Origin: Calcarisporiella thermophila CBS 279.70
Taxonomy: Eukaryota > Calcarisporiellomycota
Assembly (NCBI RefSeq): GCF_041956535.1
Contig: NW_027192192.1
Coordinates: 623,796 to 687,795 of the forward strand
Direction: 5' to 3'
Length of the DNA stretch: 64,000 bases
Position 1 is the first letter of the stretch; every line of letters starts with the position of its first letter. Below are positions 11,921 to 24,417 of the stretch, one piece after another. The notes below the pieces were generated by a model that worked only from the letters and a program-made list of their open reading frames with translations, was not told where the DNA came from and searched no databases. Position numbers and translations under genes: made by a program.

Positions 11921-14900
11921 TTAACGACGAGAAGAATGTGATGTGGGATCCGAATCCGGGTCAGTCATGATGGAATTCAGTTCATGGACGACATTACGGG
12001 CACGTGCAAATCGTGTCCGGCTAGTTGTTGTTCCCGAAAACCTTACTGTGCTAGAGTCGCTCTGGTTAAGAGGGTTAGGACAGTAATCTGGGGGCTCTGA
12101 CACGACAGTATTGTTTTCTAAAGCAGGATCTACAAAACTAACAGTCGATCCTACCTGATCCAAAGCAGACTCTTCGTTGAATGCTAAGGAGTTATCCTCA
12201 TTTGTATGTTCGATCTTCAACTGCTGTTCATTCTCAAGTTGATTCTCCAATATAGAACTAGCGGGCTCGCATGGGAATTCAAAATTTTTGCTTCTGCTTG
12301 AAGGATCGTCTGAACTGGATACGGTATCTTGGCCTAATTGACTGGATGATAAATCGTTGCGCCATCCTCGCCAGCGCCAATAACGTATTCGAGAATTTCT
12401 TGTGCGGAAATATGAAGGGTGAGCAAGATGACGACGATGGTATTCATCGTGTTCTCCTTTAAGTCGGCGAATTATACACCGCGAAGTACAGGGCTGATTC
12501 CCAAATATCTGTGACCATCGTGGACGACCTTGTCCATTTCTAGAACTCAGTAATCTACGCGTTTTCAGAATTGGTGGTATAGCAGCTAATGGTGCTCTCA
12601 TCATCCCTCCTTCACCACCACCACCACCACCACCACCACCACCACCACCACCACTTTCGCTACTACTTGTACGATTGTGTGAGCCCACTGTCGAATGATC
12701 TTGTAATCGCGCACTACGCAATTTTGGGGGGCGATTGGCAGCAATTGTGCGCCAGCGTCGCCTTTGCATTTCATCGCGTGCAGACAGCACTAATCCACTA
12801 GCTAAATAGCGCAGACGACTTGCCTCTTGTTGAGCGTCCTCAGCTGCTTCATGTTCCGATAGTGTCATACGTGGTACTTCTTCAAGCTCTAATAGACCTT
12901 CATCAGTTGCAGCTCCAGCAATAGCATCCTCTTCTGAAGTCGTATATGCGGCAGGTGAGGTGGATGAATAATCATAGAGACCATGAAGTCGTCGCCTTCG
13001 CCCCTCATGATCTTTTGTAGCCCACGTATCATACCACCAACACGTATTATCCGATCGCCAGAACGAATAGAGTTGAAACCATACGCCAAAGAGGGGAAAT
13101 CCGACCAGTATATAGAGCAGCAGCCAAAGTAGGTATTTAAATTGAAGTCGAATTAGGAATTGTAATGCATGGAGGCCCAAGAGTGAAATAAAGCTCCATG
13201 TCACGGCCACGTGTGGAAGTATAGGATTGGGCATTAAAGCACGTATGACGATGCTATACAGATAGAGAATAAATGCGGGTCCAAGTAAATGCCCCAGGAG
13301 ACGAGCAAAGGCGAATAGCTTAAGTGGTAGCCGTCGTCCAAGAGGAAATATATAAATGTAAGAAACGGGAAGCTGAAGCTGCTCAACTAAGTGATGAAAA
13401 CGAGCATTAAGCTGTCGTATCTGTTGGCTCTGTAGAACTCCGAAATTAGTCGTTAGAGAGGTGTATGCAATAACACTTGGCGCAAATCCCAATTTATGAA
13501 AAGGATGCGCTTTAAGCAAAGCAGTAGTCAGGTAAATATCTTCGCCCTGCAAAAGAAGATTTTGCATATGCATAGTGGTTGGCTGGGGTACGGCAAGCTC
13601 GCGAAGCACGGTCGGATGCGCAGCACATAATGTAAAACCAGAAGGGAGGCTAAGGACGACATTATTTTCCTTTTGAGCAGGATATTGTTCAGCGGAATCG
13701 CTTTTTTCGTTGTAAATAGCTGAGATAGCCTCTGCCGTTTTGGGGCCATCCCGTTTAAGCATGCTCTGTTTTAAATGTGTCTCTTCATCCGTATCGAATC
13801 GAACGCGATACATAGCGAATGCGCTAATTATATTGCCAGCCCCACTCCCAATAAGCATCGTAGCATCAAATGCACGATTGACAAACGTAAGCCACCACTC
13901 ATATACTTGAAGAAGAGTAACGAGATTTTCCTCTGGGTTTGCGATGCGTAGATCACCACTAAGCGCCATGAGATGACTGTCCATTTCAAGTCGGGTCACC
14001 ATTTTGGTCACCGCATCAGGTGTGAGTTGGGTATCTGCATCCACAACCATCAAATATTTGATATATCGAGGATCAATACCAAGCACATCAAAGCACTGGT
14101 GGTAGAGCTCGTATTCAAGAGGATTAATGCAGTTCCGCGGGAGATTCATGCACCGTTCCAAAAAAGCAAGTATCAATAACAAGGAATCTCGTTTGCCACG
14201 ATTGCCAGACATAGCGCGACGAAATTCTGATCGACTGCCTATTTTGACGATAACCATATATGGTACGCGATGGGAACCAGTTTCGTAGTACCCGGAAAAG
14301 ACCTTCGCAAAGTTGATTCGCTTTGAACCTTGACCAAGTGAATTATATGGACGCGGTAGCGAGTCGCGATTGCCACTGTAGCCAAGGATATCGAGCACAG
14401 TATTCGCCGCATCTTTGCCTTCACTAGTCATTGGAAGCACAATCCCATCACACACAAAAACCATAAGTTTTTGGGCGTCTTCATAGGTGGTGCGAGCCAA
14501 ACTTTCAACATTAGCCTTGATCATGTCATATGGCTCAGAATAACAAGGCACCATAAGCATGACATAGGGAAGAGGTAGTGAAGCAGGCAGTACGGATTCG
14601 CGAAAGAGTGATTTACGAACAAAAGGAATGTAGAACAGAGATATCAGAAATTTCAGCAAGCAGAGCAATAGGAAAGATCCCATCGTCACCCATAGAACAT
14701 AATTAAGACGCCGGCATCCTTGGGGAATTGAGTCTTGCAAAATCCCTCGAAAGAAAAGTAAATCCATACATCTCAGATATATGTCGGGGTTAGTGACATT
14801 TGCAAAGGAGTTTGTAGCGTCTTGGCCTTTATAAGTGAGTAGGACGGTGGTGACATCGTAAGGCAGGAACATTGTCTCGTTCACCAATAATTTTCTCGAA

Positions 14901-16103
14901 ACCCGTCCGTTTGCAACGTTTACAAGAGTGGTTGCTATACGGAGATAATCTGTAATATCATATACACGATTGTACAATATTGTGTATGCACGTTCGTCCA
15001 GATTACTAAACTTTTGTCGAATAAGATCTCTTGTGAAGGTAATTTCTGACATGATAGAAAATAATCGTTATTAAGAGTCTACCCGGGTTCATAACAACAC
15101 TATGTAATAAACTCACCTCCAGTGTAGAGCTTGGAGAGGTCTTCTCTCGCATTAGCGTCGTAAAAGCATGGTTTGCCACTCTTTTTTGGATCATCAGGAT
15201 CTGGACATGCAACCAGACGTTGATTTACAACTGAGTAGCCTGAATCATTAGCAACCCGTAGTTCTAGCCAGCGATCAGATACTTGGTGGTTTTGGATACA
15301 CCTTTGAATATTCGGATCAGAAAACTCAGTCGACCCTGGTTGTCTGGCTAATAGTGTGAAGGTGGGGAAATTGAAAGAGAGATCTTTTCCTGTATGCTCT
15401 CTAACAAAATTAGCCACTTCTGATTGCTGATCTTTGGCGCGAACGGCTTTGCCATTAACGAAGGATATTCCGAGGGAAGGATTGTCAATTATATCTTGAT
15501 ATTTGTAAACTTGATGAGAGCAAGTTCTTAATGAAAACAGCTCTAGCCAAACTACTAATGCGAGCGACAGGAGTAGAACAAGCACACAAATCAATATTTT
15601 TTCTCTCCAATTTTGTCGAGAATCTAAAAGAAAAAAAAATAAGAGGAGGACTACAGTTAAAAAAGTAAATATTGCTTACCCGCATTTTTTAAACCTAGAA
15701 AGTATGAAAGGAAACAATCTGGAATAAGTACTGTCACAGCCCGCGAGAGAAGAACCCAAAAGCGACGAGTAAGACGATGCCCGCTTCTAGCGCTGTTCAT
15801 TTTTCCATTTCCCATAGATTTCATTTGCTGGTTGTATATGGATTGTTCATTCATCTGATTGTGTAGCTTGGTATCGGACATAACAGAATCATCAATAAAA
15901 ATTGTGCTCCCTTTATTGGTGCTCGTAATGGTAGTATTTGCGCCGTCACTAGCCAAGGAAGAGCCTGAATTTTCTTTTTCGCAGCCGGAAGATTCTAAGG
16001 AGAGGAAGGAAGCACTTCGCCAACGACGAGCCTTAGGAGGGCTGAAACTGGCATCATGATCGTTAGGATTGTATTCAAACGGTTGATCGTTCGGTTTTGC
16101 CAT
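11921..16103 (-). CDS. Chitin synthase, division 2 (cytochrome-b5-like domain + GT2), divergent catalytic motifs
   Basis: Three exons, 16103-15680, 15623-15117 and 15045-11921, encode 1351 residues. The order matches class IV-type synthases: hydrophilic N-terminus, two membrane segments around residues 130-170 (with SRQNWREK between), an extracytosolic region, a cytochrome-b5-like stretch (VYDITDYLRIA), another membrane segment, then the GT2 core. Core motifs seen are VFVCDGIV, VVDADTQ at about 645 and GEDIYLTTALLKAHP at about 810. The normally invariant QRRRW motif is replaced by QQIRQ at about 850, and the usual CGETRI block reads SGDLRI. Several membrane helices follow, then a long disordered tail with 14 consecutive glycines. 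Such enzymes extrude chitin through the plasma membrane. Activity is doubtful here given the changed product-site motif, but the full frame is intact. Confidence 0.86.
12613..12654. repeat. (CCA)n trinucleotide repeat encoding poly-glycine
   Basis: A nearly pure CAC/CCA repeat. Read on the minus strand, it codes for a run of 14 glycines in the C-terminal tail of the chitin synthase. Its length is likely to vary between strains. Confidence 0.95.
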
Positions 16104-16508
16104 GCGGCAAACCAATATAATGTGTGATTGTTGTTATCTTTTAAAAATTGGAGAGCAAGAAATGGAATATATATTAGAATAAAACTGTTTATGAGAAAAA
16201 TAAAAATTGCAGTGTTCTTATGAAATGGAAGCTAAGGAAAATACTGGTTATAAAAATTCGGTGAAAATTAGTTACGCTATTTTATGACGTATACAATTTT
16301 AAAATAAAATATGTAACTTTAATGCAAGAGCAAAATTGCGAGAAGCCGAATAGCATGGGTAAATAGAGAAAAATAGGCAAATAAGAAAAAATAAGCAATG
16401 AAAAGGTAAAAAAATACAAGATATTCAATAAACGATAGAGTTAACTCATTTTTGAAATCTAAAAATTTAACAGGTTTATCAAAATAATCAAAGATAGTAG
16501 CAAGTAGT

Positions 16509-18168
<1,660 letters not shown>

Positions 18169-18193
18169 TATATTTTAAGAGTTTTTACATTCA

Positions 18194-18300
18194 AAACACT
18201 TTCCCTCCGAGATACTTTTTTCCTTGAAGAATGACTGGTAAGGTTCGCAAGAAATACGCAAAACAGATTTTGTGGGCAGATTTAATGCGGATATTTAGCG
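18194..18300 (+). repeat. Diverged repeat, copy A
   Basis: Shares with copy B, in order, AAACAC, TTTCCCTC, AAAACAG, GGCAGATTTAA and ATATTTA. The distance from AAACAC to AAAACAG is 66 bases in both copies. The bases between the shared blocks are poorly conserved. Confidence 0.4.
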
Positions 18301-19070
18301 ATATTTACGGAGATAGGATAGAATTACTCACATAAATTATTAATACGGAGAAAAAAACAGCTAACAACTTTAGCATTTTGGTTCGGAAGGATAATCTTCC
18401 ACTAAGTTCGTGAGATAGATGTAATGTCAGCGATGAGTGATCGAAATTTATACTAGTAGGCGCTGGGATGTACCCTACATTCACAGTAAATGGATTCGCA
18501 TCTATTTTTAACTGCGTTTCAGCATCGCGGAGCCATCAGAAACTTTTACATGATGATTACGCAGAACTGAATTTAGTTTAAAGCCAGAGTTAAAATGCAA
18601 GCATGAAACGCAGACTTCGAATTCTGGCATTTGTGTCGTTGAGCTTAAAACTCTCACTTCAGAATTTGTTTTCATACCTAATCCGGCTCCATTCTTGTTA
18701 GAAAAATAACATAATATTATATATGACTAGTGAAGTTGAACATCGCTTCAGTATAAAGATCATGTTAAAATCCAAAAGACACTGTCCGCCTTAATAAATT
18801 ATTAACATATTGTTCAAATTCATAGCTATTAAAGATCTCTCAGTTCTGAGTCTTACCATAGCGCTATGGGACATTCAAAGTTTAATATGCGTACAACTCC
18901 AGTCAAGGCTATTGATATACAGTTATTTTTTTTAAACTATTCAATCGAATATAGCCACATAAGCTGCTCTCAATGTAATCAAATTTTTATGAGCATATCA
19001 AACTACGTCTCTTAGTCATTTGGATACTTATGCGAAATACTAATAGCAGCTAGCTGAACATGTCCACCTG

Positions 19071-19180
19071 AAACACCGTTTCCCTCAAAATTTCTTATTT
19101 TTTGGTGGTGATAGAAAAGCCATGTAATATACATGTAAAACAGGTGTTGGCAGATTTAACACAAATATTTATAAGCGTAG
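19071..19180 (+). repeat. Diverged repeat, copy B
   Basis: Same ordered blocks as copy A about 875 bp away, with a three-base deletion before GGCAGATTTAA. It lies just beyond the 3' end of the SRPBCC gene. Confidence 0.4.
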
Positions 19181-19263
19181 TAAAGCAGTTAGAATTGATT
19201 TATTCACAAATAATGATGAATATTGAACAAATTCGCTGTTTAGCTCTTCATTCGACTTAATGC

Positions 19264-19948
19264 TTAATCTTCCTTTACAGCGCGAGCAAGATCTTGCAGA
19301 CCATCACGGCGCTTGTAACGGGAATCTTCAATGACAGCTTGGTCAGTGCTTGAGTATTCAGCATTCCACTAAAGAAAAGAGTGTGAGATATGTTAATAGA
19401 TTAAAAATTACAAGCGAACACAATAGATGCCAACCTCGACGTATGTACTATTGTCACTAGTAACGCGATTCAGCTTGATCGTGTGTAGAGCGCTCATAAA
19501 TGAAACAGGCGGGTCGCTCTCAATATACTCAAGCGTAAGGCGGTGTTCGAGTTCTGGTAGAAAATTAGCCACTAGGAATAAGATAGAGAATAAGTCGAAT
19601 TTTATTTACCAGATAGCTCCACCAGCTTAAGTTTCTGAACAGTGCCATCCTAATATCACAGATGAATATATGAGCATTACGTATTGGTATCACTAAAATT
19701 TCTAAATTCAACCTTAAAGCGAACAACACGCGTGCCACCAACTAAACAGGATAAAATAATGTTATATCTCAACACGATTAAATTCACAATTTTTTCCTAA
19801 TTTTACCTTCAAGTGGACGGCTATCGCCTTCGAGCTCGCAGCTCTTCACAATTCCCCACCACGAGAACTGCGCGTCTTTCACCTTCGCCCACAGTTCATC
19901 AATGGGAGATTTAATGACAATTGATTCATGCACTGAAGTAACAGACAT
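19264..19948 (-). CDS. Small SRPBCC (Bet v 1/START-like) superfamily protein
   Basis: Four or five short exons read from ATG at 19948 (MSVTSVHESIVIKSPIDELW) through KDAQFSWWGIVKSCELEG, GGTRVVRFKDGTVQKLKL, ELEHRLTLEYIESDPPVSFM and VEWNAEYSSTDQAVIEDSRY to the stop at 19266-19264. The total is about 155 residues. The pattern of an N-terminal strand with a SPIDELWAKV helix, a central W-G-x-V and a GGTRVVRF strand is that of polyketide-cyclase/Bet v 1-like hydrophobic-ligand-binding folds. The superfamily binds lipids or small hydrophobic molecules; no ligand can be inferred. It looks cytosolic, with no signal peptide. Confidence 0.72.
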
Positions 19949-20125
19949 AGCTTGGAAGATTTTAGAAATTTCGAGTAGAACAAAAACTCGAGGGAAAGAA
20001 AATAATCCTAGGGTATAGACGCCTTTTCTCCTACCTGTGTGAAAAAAAATTGCCACGCTTCGAAAAAGCAGTCACTCCAATTTACCTTTAAATGAATTTG
20101 TTATAAAAATGGAGACAACCAATAG

Positions 20126-21231
20126 ATGTCTGATAAGTCAAAACAGCACATTGCAAGATTACCGCTCAATCTTTCATTCTCGAAGTCATGGCTTGAATAT
20201 TTGTTCAAGTTCGTATCCAATTCCGAAACGATCCACGAGGGGATATATATAGCGGACGCAAGAATGGTGTTTGTGAGTGATCCATTTTCAATACAAGAAT
20301 TATGGGATCATGGAAATTTCGGCAAAGGCAATCTTTCGCGAAGCAAGCCAGATTATGAAAAACGGATGAGTAGGATAAGCGGAGATATGAGTATGCTCTC
20401 GTGTTGTTGCCATGAATATACCAAAGATGTAACAAGGTACATTTTTCAAACTAGTGGATTCTGTGGAGAATGCGAAAGAGTGCTTGTGCTTAAATTTGGT
20501 GGAGGCCTTCTTTTTAACATACTCACTCGGTTGTCTGCGCGTTTATGATACGATGGGTGTACGTATATATAAGATTGAATCGCTGTCCTATTGCCTATTC
20601 ACAATATGCTCGTAGAATATTATGTCAATAGAGAAATGTTGGTCGGAATTTTCACACAAAGAATCCCATTTATCCTTGGAAAATGTGCCGCCAGCCGCTG
20701 CACCAAATAATCCATTTATTACTTCATATGTTGCTTATCATTACTATCGCAGTCGGCGATGGGTAGTTCGCTCTGGCTTATCTTATGGAGTTGACTATGG
20801 TAATTAGAATCTCGTGTGCTGAAAATTTTCTCAATTCTTAATTTTGTACTTATAGTTTTATATAGAAAAGGACCCGAGTACGATCATGCCCCGTAGGTTA
20901 CCAAATCGTAAATACTAGATATGAATTGTAGTTCATGAAATATTTAGATATGCTGTAGTGGTCATCCCGGTTGAATCTGGAATATCCCATTCCCTCTATA
21001 CATGGCACTGGCTTGCTACTCTTAGCCGCGTATCTGGGCAAGTAAATAAGGTATTTGCCTTTTTTCTTCTATTTAAACTCTACCTAGCTAAATCTGTATC
21101 TCTGATAGAGTGTTGTGATATGCTATGTGTACATTCCTTCCATCAAATACTCTTCACCCTTATGTCTCGATCAATATCGTGTCAGAGAAGTAATGGTGAA
21201 ACGCTGGATTCCCGAGAGGAACCGTGATTAA
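20126..21231 (+). CDS. SEN2: tRNA-splicing endonuclease catalytic subunit SEN2
   Basis: Six exons: 20126-20390, 20455-20558, 20616-20799, 20856-20892, 20948-21050 and 21109-21231, giving 271 residues. The N-terminal half has ARMVFVSD and the SEN2 hallmark FGKGNLSRSKP, then EAFFLTYSLGCLRVYDTMG. The C-terminal nuclease domain keeps the catalytic triad: Tyr in SGLSYGVDY, His in EYDHAPYAVVVIP and Lys in SGQVNK. The end VMVKRWIPERNRD is also characteristic. SEN2 cleaves the 5' splice site of intron-containing pre-tRNAs within a SEN2/15/34/54 complex. The first intron uses GTATGC at 20391. At about 270 residues the protein is shorter than yeast or human SEN2, lacking the long charged insert. Confidence 0.92.
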
Positions 21232-21510
21232 ATTAGGATCTAACATCAAAAATAAAAAGCATTTAATTTCTTTAAAATAAAAATAAAAATAAAAAGCTAC
21301 AAGGAAAAACACAAATATAGTAAAGTAATCGAATAAAAGAAATGATAAAAAAAATCAACAAGGTATATCCCTTTAGGTTACATGCGAACGAAAAAAAAGT
21401 TTATAAAATGATGAAAGTGATGGAATTACATAGATTAAGATAACTGGAAAAAAAAAAGTTAAAATTTAAAATTTATCAAAATATATAGAGGAATGGTAAT
21501 TTGTTTGTAA

Positions 21511-24417
21511 TCAAATCTCTTTTCCGTGAACTCGCACACGATAAATACAAGTATACTCCTTATTTCCCCAATTGCTTTTTATCCGGAACTGCACTGCCCG
21601 CACTGCCAATTCTTTTCTATGCAAGTGCCGTGGTACACTGAAGCTTTGTATAGGTGACCGTGCGTGAATATCATAATCAAATGAGGCCAACATAATTGTG
21701 CGAGCAGTTTGAAGTGAGGCATCAAGAGGTTCTTCCTTTTCCGCTTCCAATGCTTCATGCTCATGTGATCCTTTTGTTGTTTTGGGTTCGGTTTTTACTT
21801 GTTTCCGTGGATCCTTATCCTTTATTCCCCACACTTCAATGCGCTGTGGAGCACTCCCTAGATCAATTGCTACATCTTTGTTCACGTGCTCAACAGTTAA
21901 ATCCGTTACTACGATCGGCCGACTAAGGAGGATACCAAGATTTCCCTGGGATCCGTGAAATGGCCAGCACTGCCCAACATGTGTATCAGGATGAATCGCA
22001 GCGACCGGTGGCATTCCCTGTTTAATCCCGACGCTGAAAAGTGAAGCAGAAATTTGTCCAAAAAATCCGCCTGGACGTACAGAATAAGTTTTGCTTGTCA
22101 TTGTAGGAATGATACGAGCTCCTCCTGATGCAAGTGCATAATCCGGCATGCCAAGTACGTCAGAGGAATATCGCAGCAAAGCCTCATCGATCATCTCCGA
22201 GATAATTTCTGTAGCATCATCGCCTAGCTGCATTTTTGCTCGTTCGACGGCCTCTTGATGCTGGACAGGTTTCTGGTTTTGATGTTGAATCGCCTGCGTT
22301 TCCAAGTCTTTTCGCAGACGCTTCACTTCTTCGCCAAGTATACTCATAAAATCCTTCTTACTAACAATAAGCCCATTCTCTCCTGTCATGTCATCGATAG
22401 ATTGTCTGATAAAGGTAGAAATTGACTGCTCGTTGTTCTGGACGAAATCTTTCCAAGACAGCGAAGGGTGCATAGAATTTACATTGTTATGTTCAGCTTT
22501 CCTAATGTTTGCAAATTCTTTCCGGAGCTGGTCCACGCTTGAATCCAACTTCTCATTCGTTGTGAACATGTTTTTGAGTTGCAGCCAAAACTCCGGTTCT
22601 ACCTCCAATTTACCCGTATGTGAATTCATTCGCACGATTAGGTGGTTTGGCAGATACTTCTCAATTGCCATTGACACTCGACGAGCAATTGCTTCTCCGC
22701 TTGCAATATCGTCAACATACCGGTGAAGTCCCTTTAACTCTCCTTTCAAATTATCAAAGCTAGTATGAAGCGATCGAACCTCCTTAGACGTTTTCCCAAA
22801 ATTATTCTCCAATGCATCCATTTTCGCCCGCATCTCATTAATATCGTGTTCAGTTTGCTGCATTGACTGCCGTATTTCATTGAGAGCAACCCCGTCCGTA
22901 CTATGCACGTGCCGAGCTGTGTTTTGCATGCTAGCCGACAGCTCCTGAAGTTTAGTAGCGAGAAGTGCTACCTGTTGCGCACGTTCATGAGCCTCCGCTA
23001 TACTCTCTCTCTCGAAGTCTTGACTTCTCTTGACAATATCGTTCGATGTCTTATATAACTTTTGTAATGACAATTCAAGTGCCATCAAGCGATCGGAGAG
23101 TTCCTGCACTGTGCTAGGCGGAAGATCTGGAGCAATAAAACCATTTCCGGGTCCTCTTATAAGCGGCCAAGCTGATAAATTGATCTTTGGAATACGGATT
23201 TCGGGGAAATGATCAAGCATACCACCGTGCTTTCGATATATCTCGCGAGATTTTTTCATGAGTTCCTCATTAAATCCACCTAATATTGCGAGAAGCATAA
23301 TGACTAGCGACACGAATAATAAAATTGTAAAGGAACCAGCGCGACGATTTGAATCCGAAGATGAGATCTGGTTTAATAAATTACTCAAAGTTTTGCTCAG
23401 AGTGGAAAAGCAACGACGGATGAATGCGCCAATATAAAGCAGAGGGTGAATGGTCAATGCTTTAAGGAGTTTGGTAGTGTTTTCGAACAATCCTCTGCTT
23501 ATTTGGCGAAGCAGCCAAAAAGTCATCATAACTAGCTTGAACACTTGAGCAATCCCCCAATTGATCAGCCTTTGAACAGGTCGCCAAATTGGAACTTTGC
23601 GCACAATAACACGATGGCCTTGCTCGTCACATATATATTCTTCGTCCAACTCTTCATCTTCGAAGCTATCGTTCCCAAGGTCACTATATTCCTCATTAAA
23701 TGGTTCCCCATGATCTCCATTTTCTTTTTCACGATATCCATTGAAATAATGTAGGTGCTGTTGGGAGCCCTTGGCTCGGTTATATGCATGAATGTTCCGT
23801 AATACCTCCTCATCAAGATAATCTCCATCATTTAGATCCTCATACTCGTACTCAGTATTCTCCTCTTCCTCCCCATCCCAATCCTCTCCGCTTGCTTGCT
23901 CGTCTTGTTCGGTTTGAACACCATTTTCTCCAACTACCTGACGACGACGTGCTTTTCTACGCCGACGACGACCAATCACGCGGTCCACCGGCAGTTTTGA
24001 AACAATCTCAGGATCAAGTTGACTTAAATCTCTTAAGTAATATTTGTTTTTGCCCATCTTGAACAGTTCGCGAGAAGCCTCTTCATCAAAGTCAGAGTCT
24101 ACTAGGGCTGGATCGTCTTTGTAAGAAGGGTCGTTAGTACGGCGACGCCGTCTGCGAGCTAGATATTGTTGCTCATCAAAATTCCCATCTTCATGGTCGA
24201 ATTGGTTATGGTAATAGCAATCCGGTTTTGGTGAAGATGAACGGCGCCAAATTTGTGAACCCTTTGATTCAGATTGATGGTGAGCTCGGGAAGGCAAGAA
24301 AATACCGGACAGAAATTTAGATCGCGCAAAAATATTTGCGAAGTTGGATTCTCCATTAGGCTCTTCGGAATATCCAGATGGAGGAACATCGGCAGTATAA
24401 GAAGTTTCATCCTCCAT
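21511..24417 (-). CDS. SUN-domain inner nuclear membrane protein
   Basis: A single open frame of 968 residues, unusual in this intron-rich window. Residues 1-270 are a charged nucleoplasmic region with Arg clusters (RRRRRR; GRRRRRKARRR) that can act as nuclear localisation signals and bind lamina or chromatin, alternating with acidic stretches. Hydrophobic segments occur at about 290-310 and 355-375 (FTILLFVSLVIMLLAIL). A long coiled-coil stretch at about 430-740 follows, and the SUN domain fills about 755-965 (DYALASGGARIIP, GQCWPFHGSQGNLGILLS, YTCIYRVRVHG). This is the canonical SUN1/SUN2 order with a C-terminal SUN domain, as opposed to the mid-SUN/SLP1 type. Such proteins bind KASH partners across the perinuclear space to couple nucleus and cytoskeleton. 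Confidence 0.92.
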   Translation of the reverse strand: MEDETSYTADVPPSGYSEEPNGESNFANIFARSKFLSGIFLPSRAHHQSESKGSQIWRRSSSPKPDCYYHNQFDHEDGNFDEQQYLARRRRRRTNDPSYKDDPALVDSDFDEEASRELFKMGKNKYYLRDLSQLDPEIVSKLPVDRVIGRRRRRKARRRQVVGENGVQTEQDEQASGEDWDGEEEENTEYEYEDLNDGDYLDEEVLRNIHAYNRAKGSQQHLHYFNGYREKENGDHGEPFNEEYSDLGNDSFEDEELDEEYICDEQGHRVIVRKVPIWRPVQRLINWGIAQVFKLVMMTFWLLRQISRGLFENTTKLLKALTIHPLLYIGAFIRRCFSTLSKTLSNLLNQISSSDSNRRAGSFTILLFVSLVIMLLAILGGFNEELMKKSREIYRKHGGMLDHFPEIRIPKINLSAWPLIRGPGNGFIAPDLPPSTVQELSDRLMALELSLQKLYKTSNDIVKRSQDFERESIAEAHERAQQVALLATKLQELSASMQNTARHVHSTDGVALNEIRQSMQQTEHDINEMRAKMDALENNFGKTSKEVRSLHTSFDNLKGELKGLHRYVDDIASGEAIARRVSMAIEKYLPNHLIVRMNSHTGKLEVEPEFWLQLKNMFTTNEKLDSSVDQLRKEFANIRKAEHNNVNSMHPSLSWKDFVQNNEQSISTFIRQSIDDMTGENGLIVSKKDFMSILGEEVKRLRKDLETQAIQHQNQKPVQHQEAVERAKMQLGDDATEIISEMIDEALLRYSSDVLGMPDYALASGGARIIPTMTSKTYSVRPGGFFGQISASLFSVGIKQGMPPVAAIHPDTHVGQCWPFHGSQGNLGILLSRPIVVTDLTVEHVNKDVAIDLGSAPQRIEVWGIKDKDPRKQVKTEPKTTKGSHEHEALEAEKEEPLDASLQTARTIMLASFDYDIHARSPIQSFSVPRHLHRKELAVRAVQFRIKSNWGNKEYTCIYRVRVHGKEI

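Larger units (their letters stand above)
18169..19263. other. 1.1-kb intergenic region with a diverged internal repeat
   Basis: No credible ORF. It lies upstream of the zinc-finger gene and downstream of the SRPBCC gene. Two partly similar stretches (about 18194-18300 and 19071-19180) lie in the same orientation. A 10-bp inverted repeat (CTGCGTTTCA at 18512-18521, TGAAACGCAG at 18604-18613) is also present. No tRNA or snRNA signature was recognised. Confidence 0.5.

Noticed and set aside
12589-12801. Plus-strand ORF with a long poly-histidine run
   Set aside because: It is the complement of the CCA repeat that encodes poly-glycine in the chitin synthase on the minus strand; there is no other coding signal.
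20437-20454. An 18-nt GT...AG segment in SEN2 that could be read as a tiny intron
   Set aside because: Removing 18 nt does not shift frame and does not join the two conserved halves. The GTATGC donor at 20391 with the same acceptor gives a 64-nt intron and the right frame.
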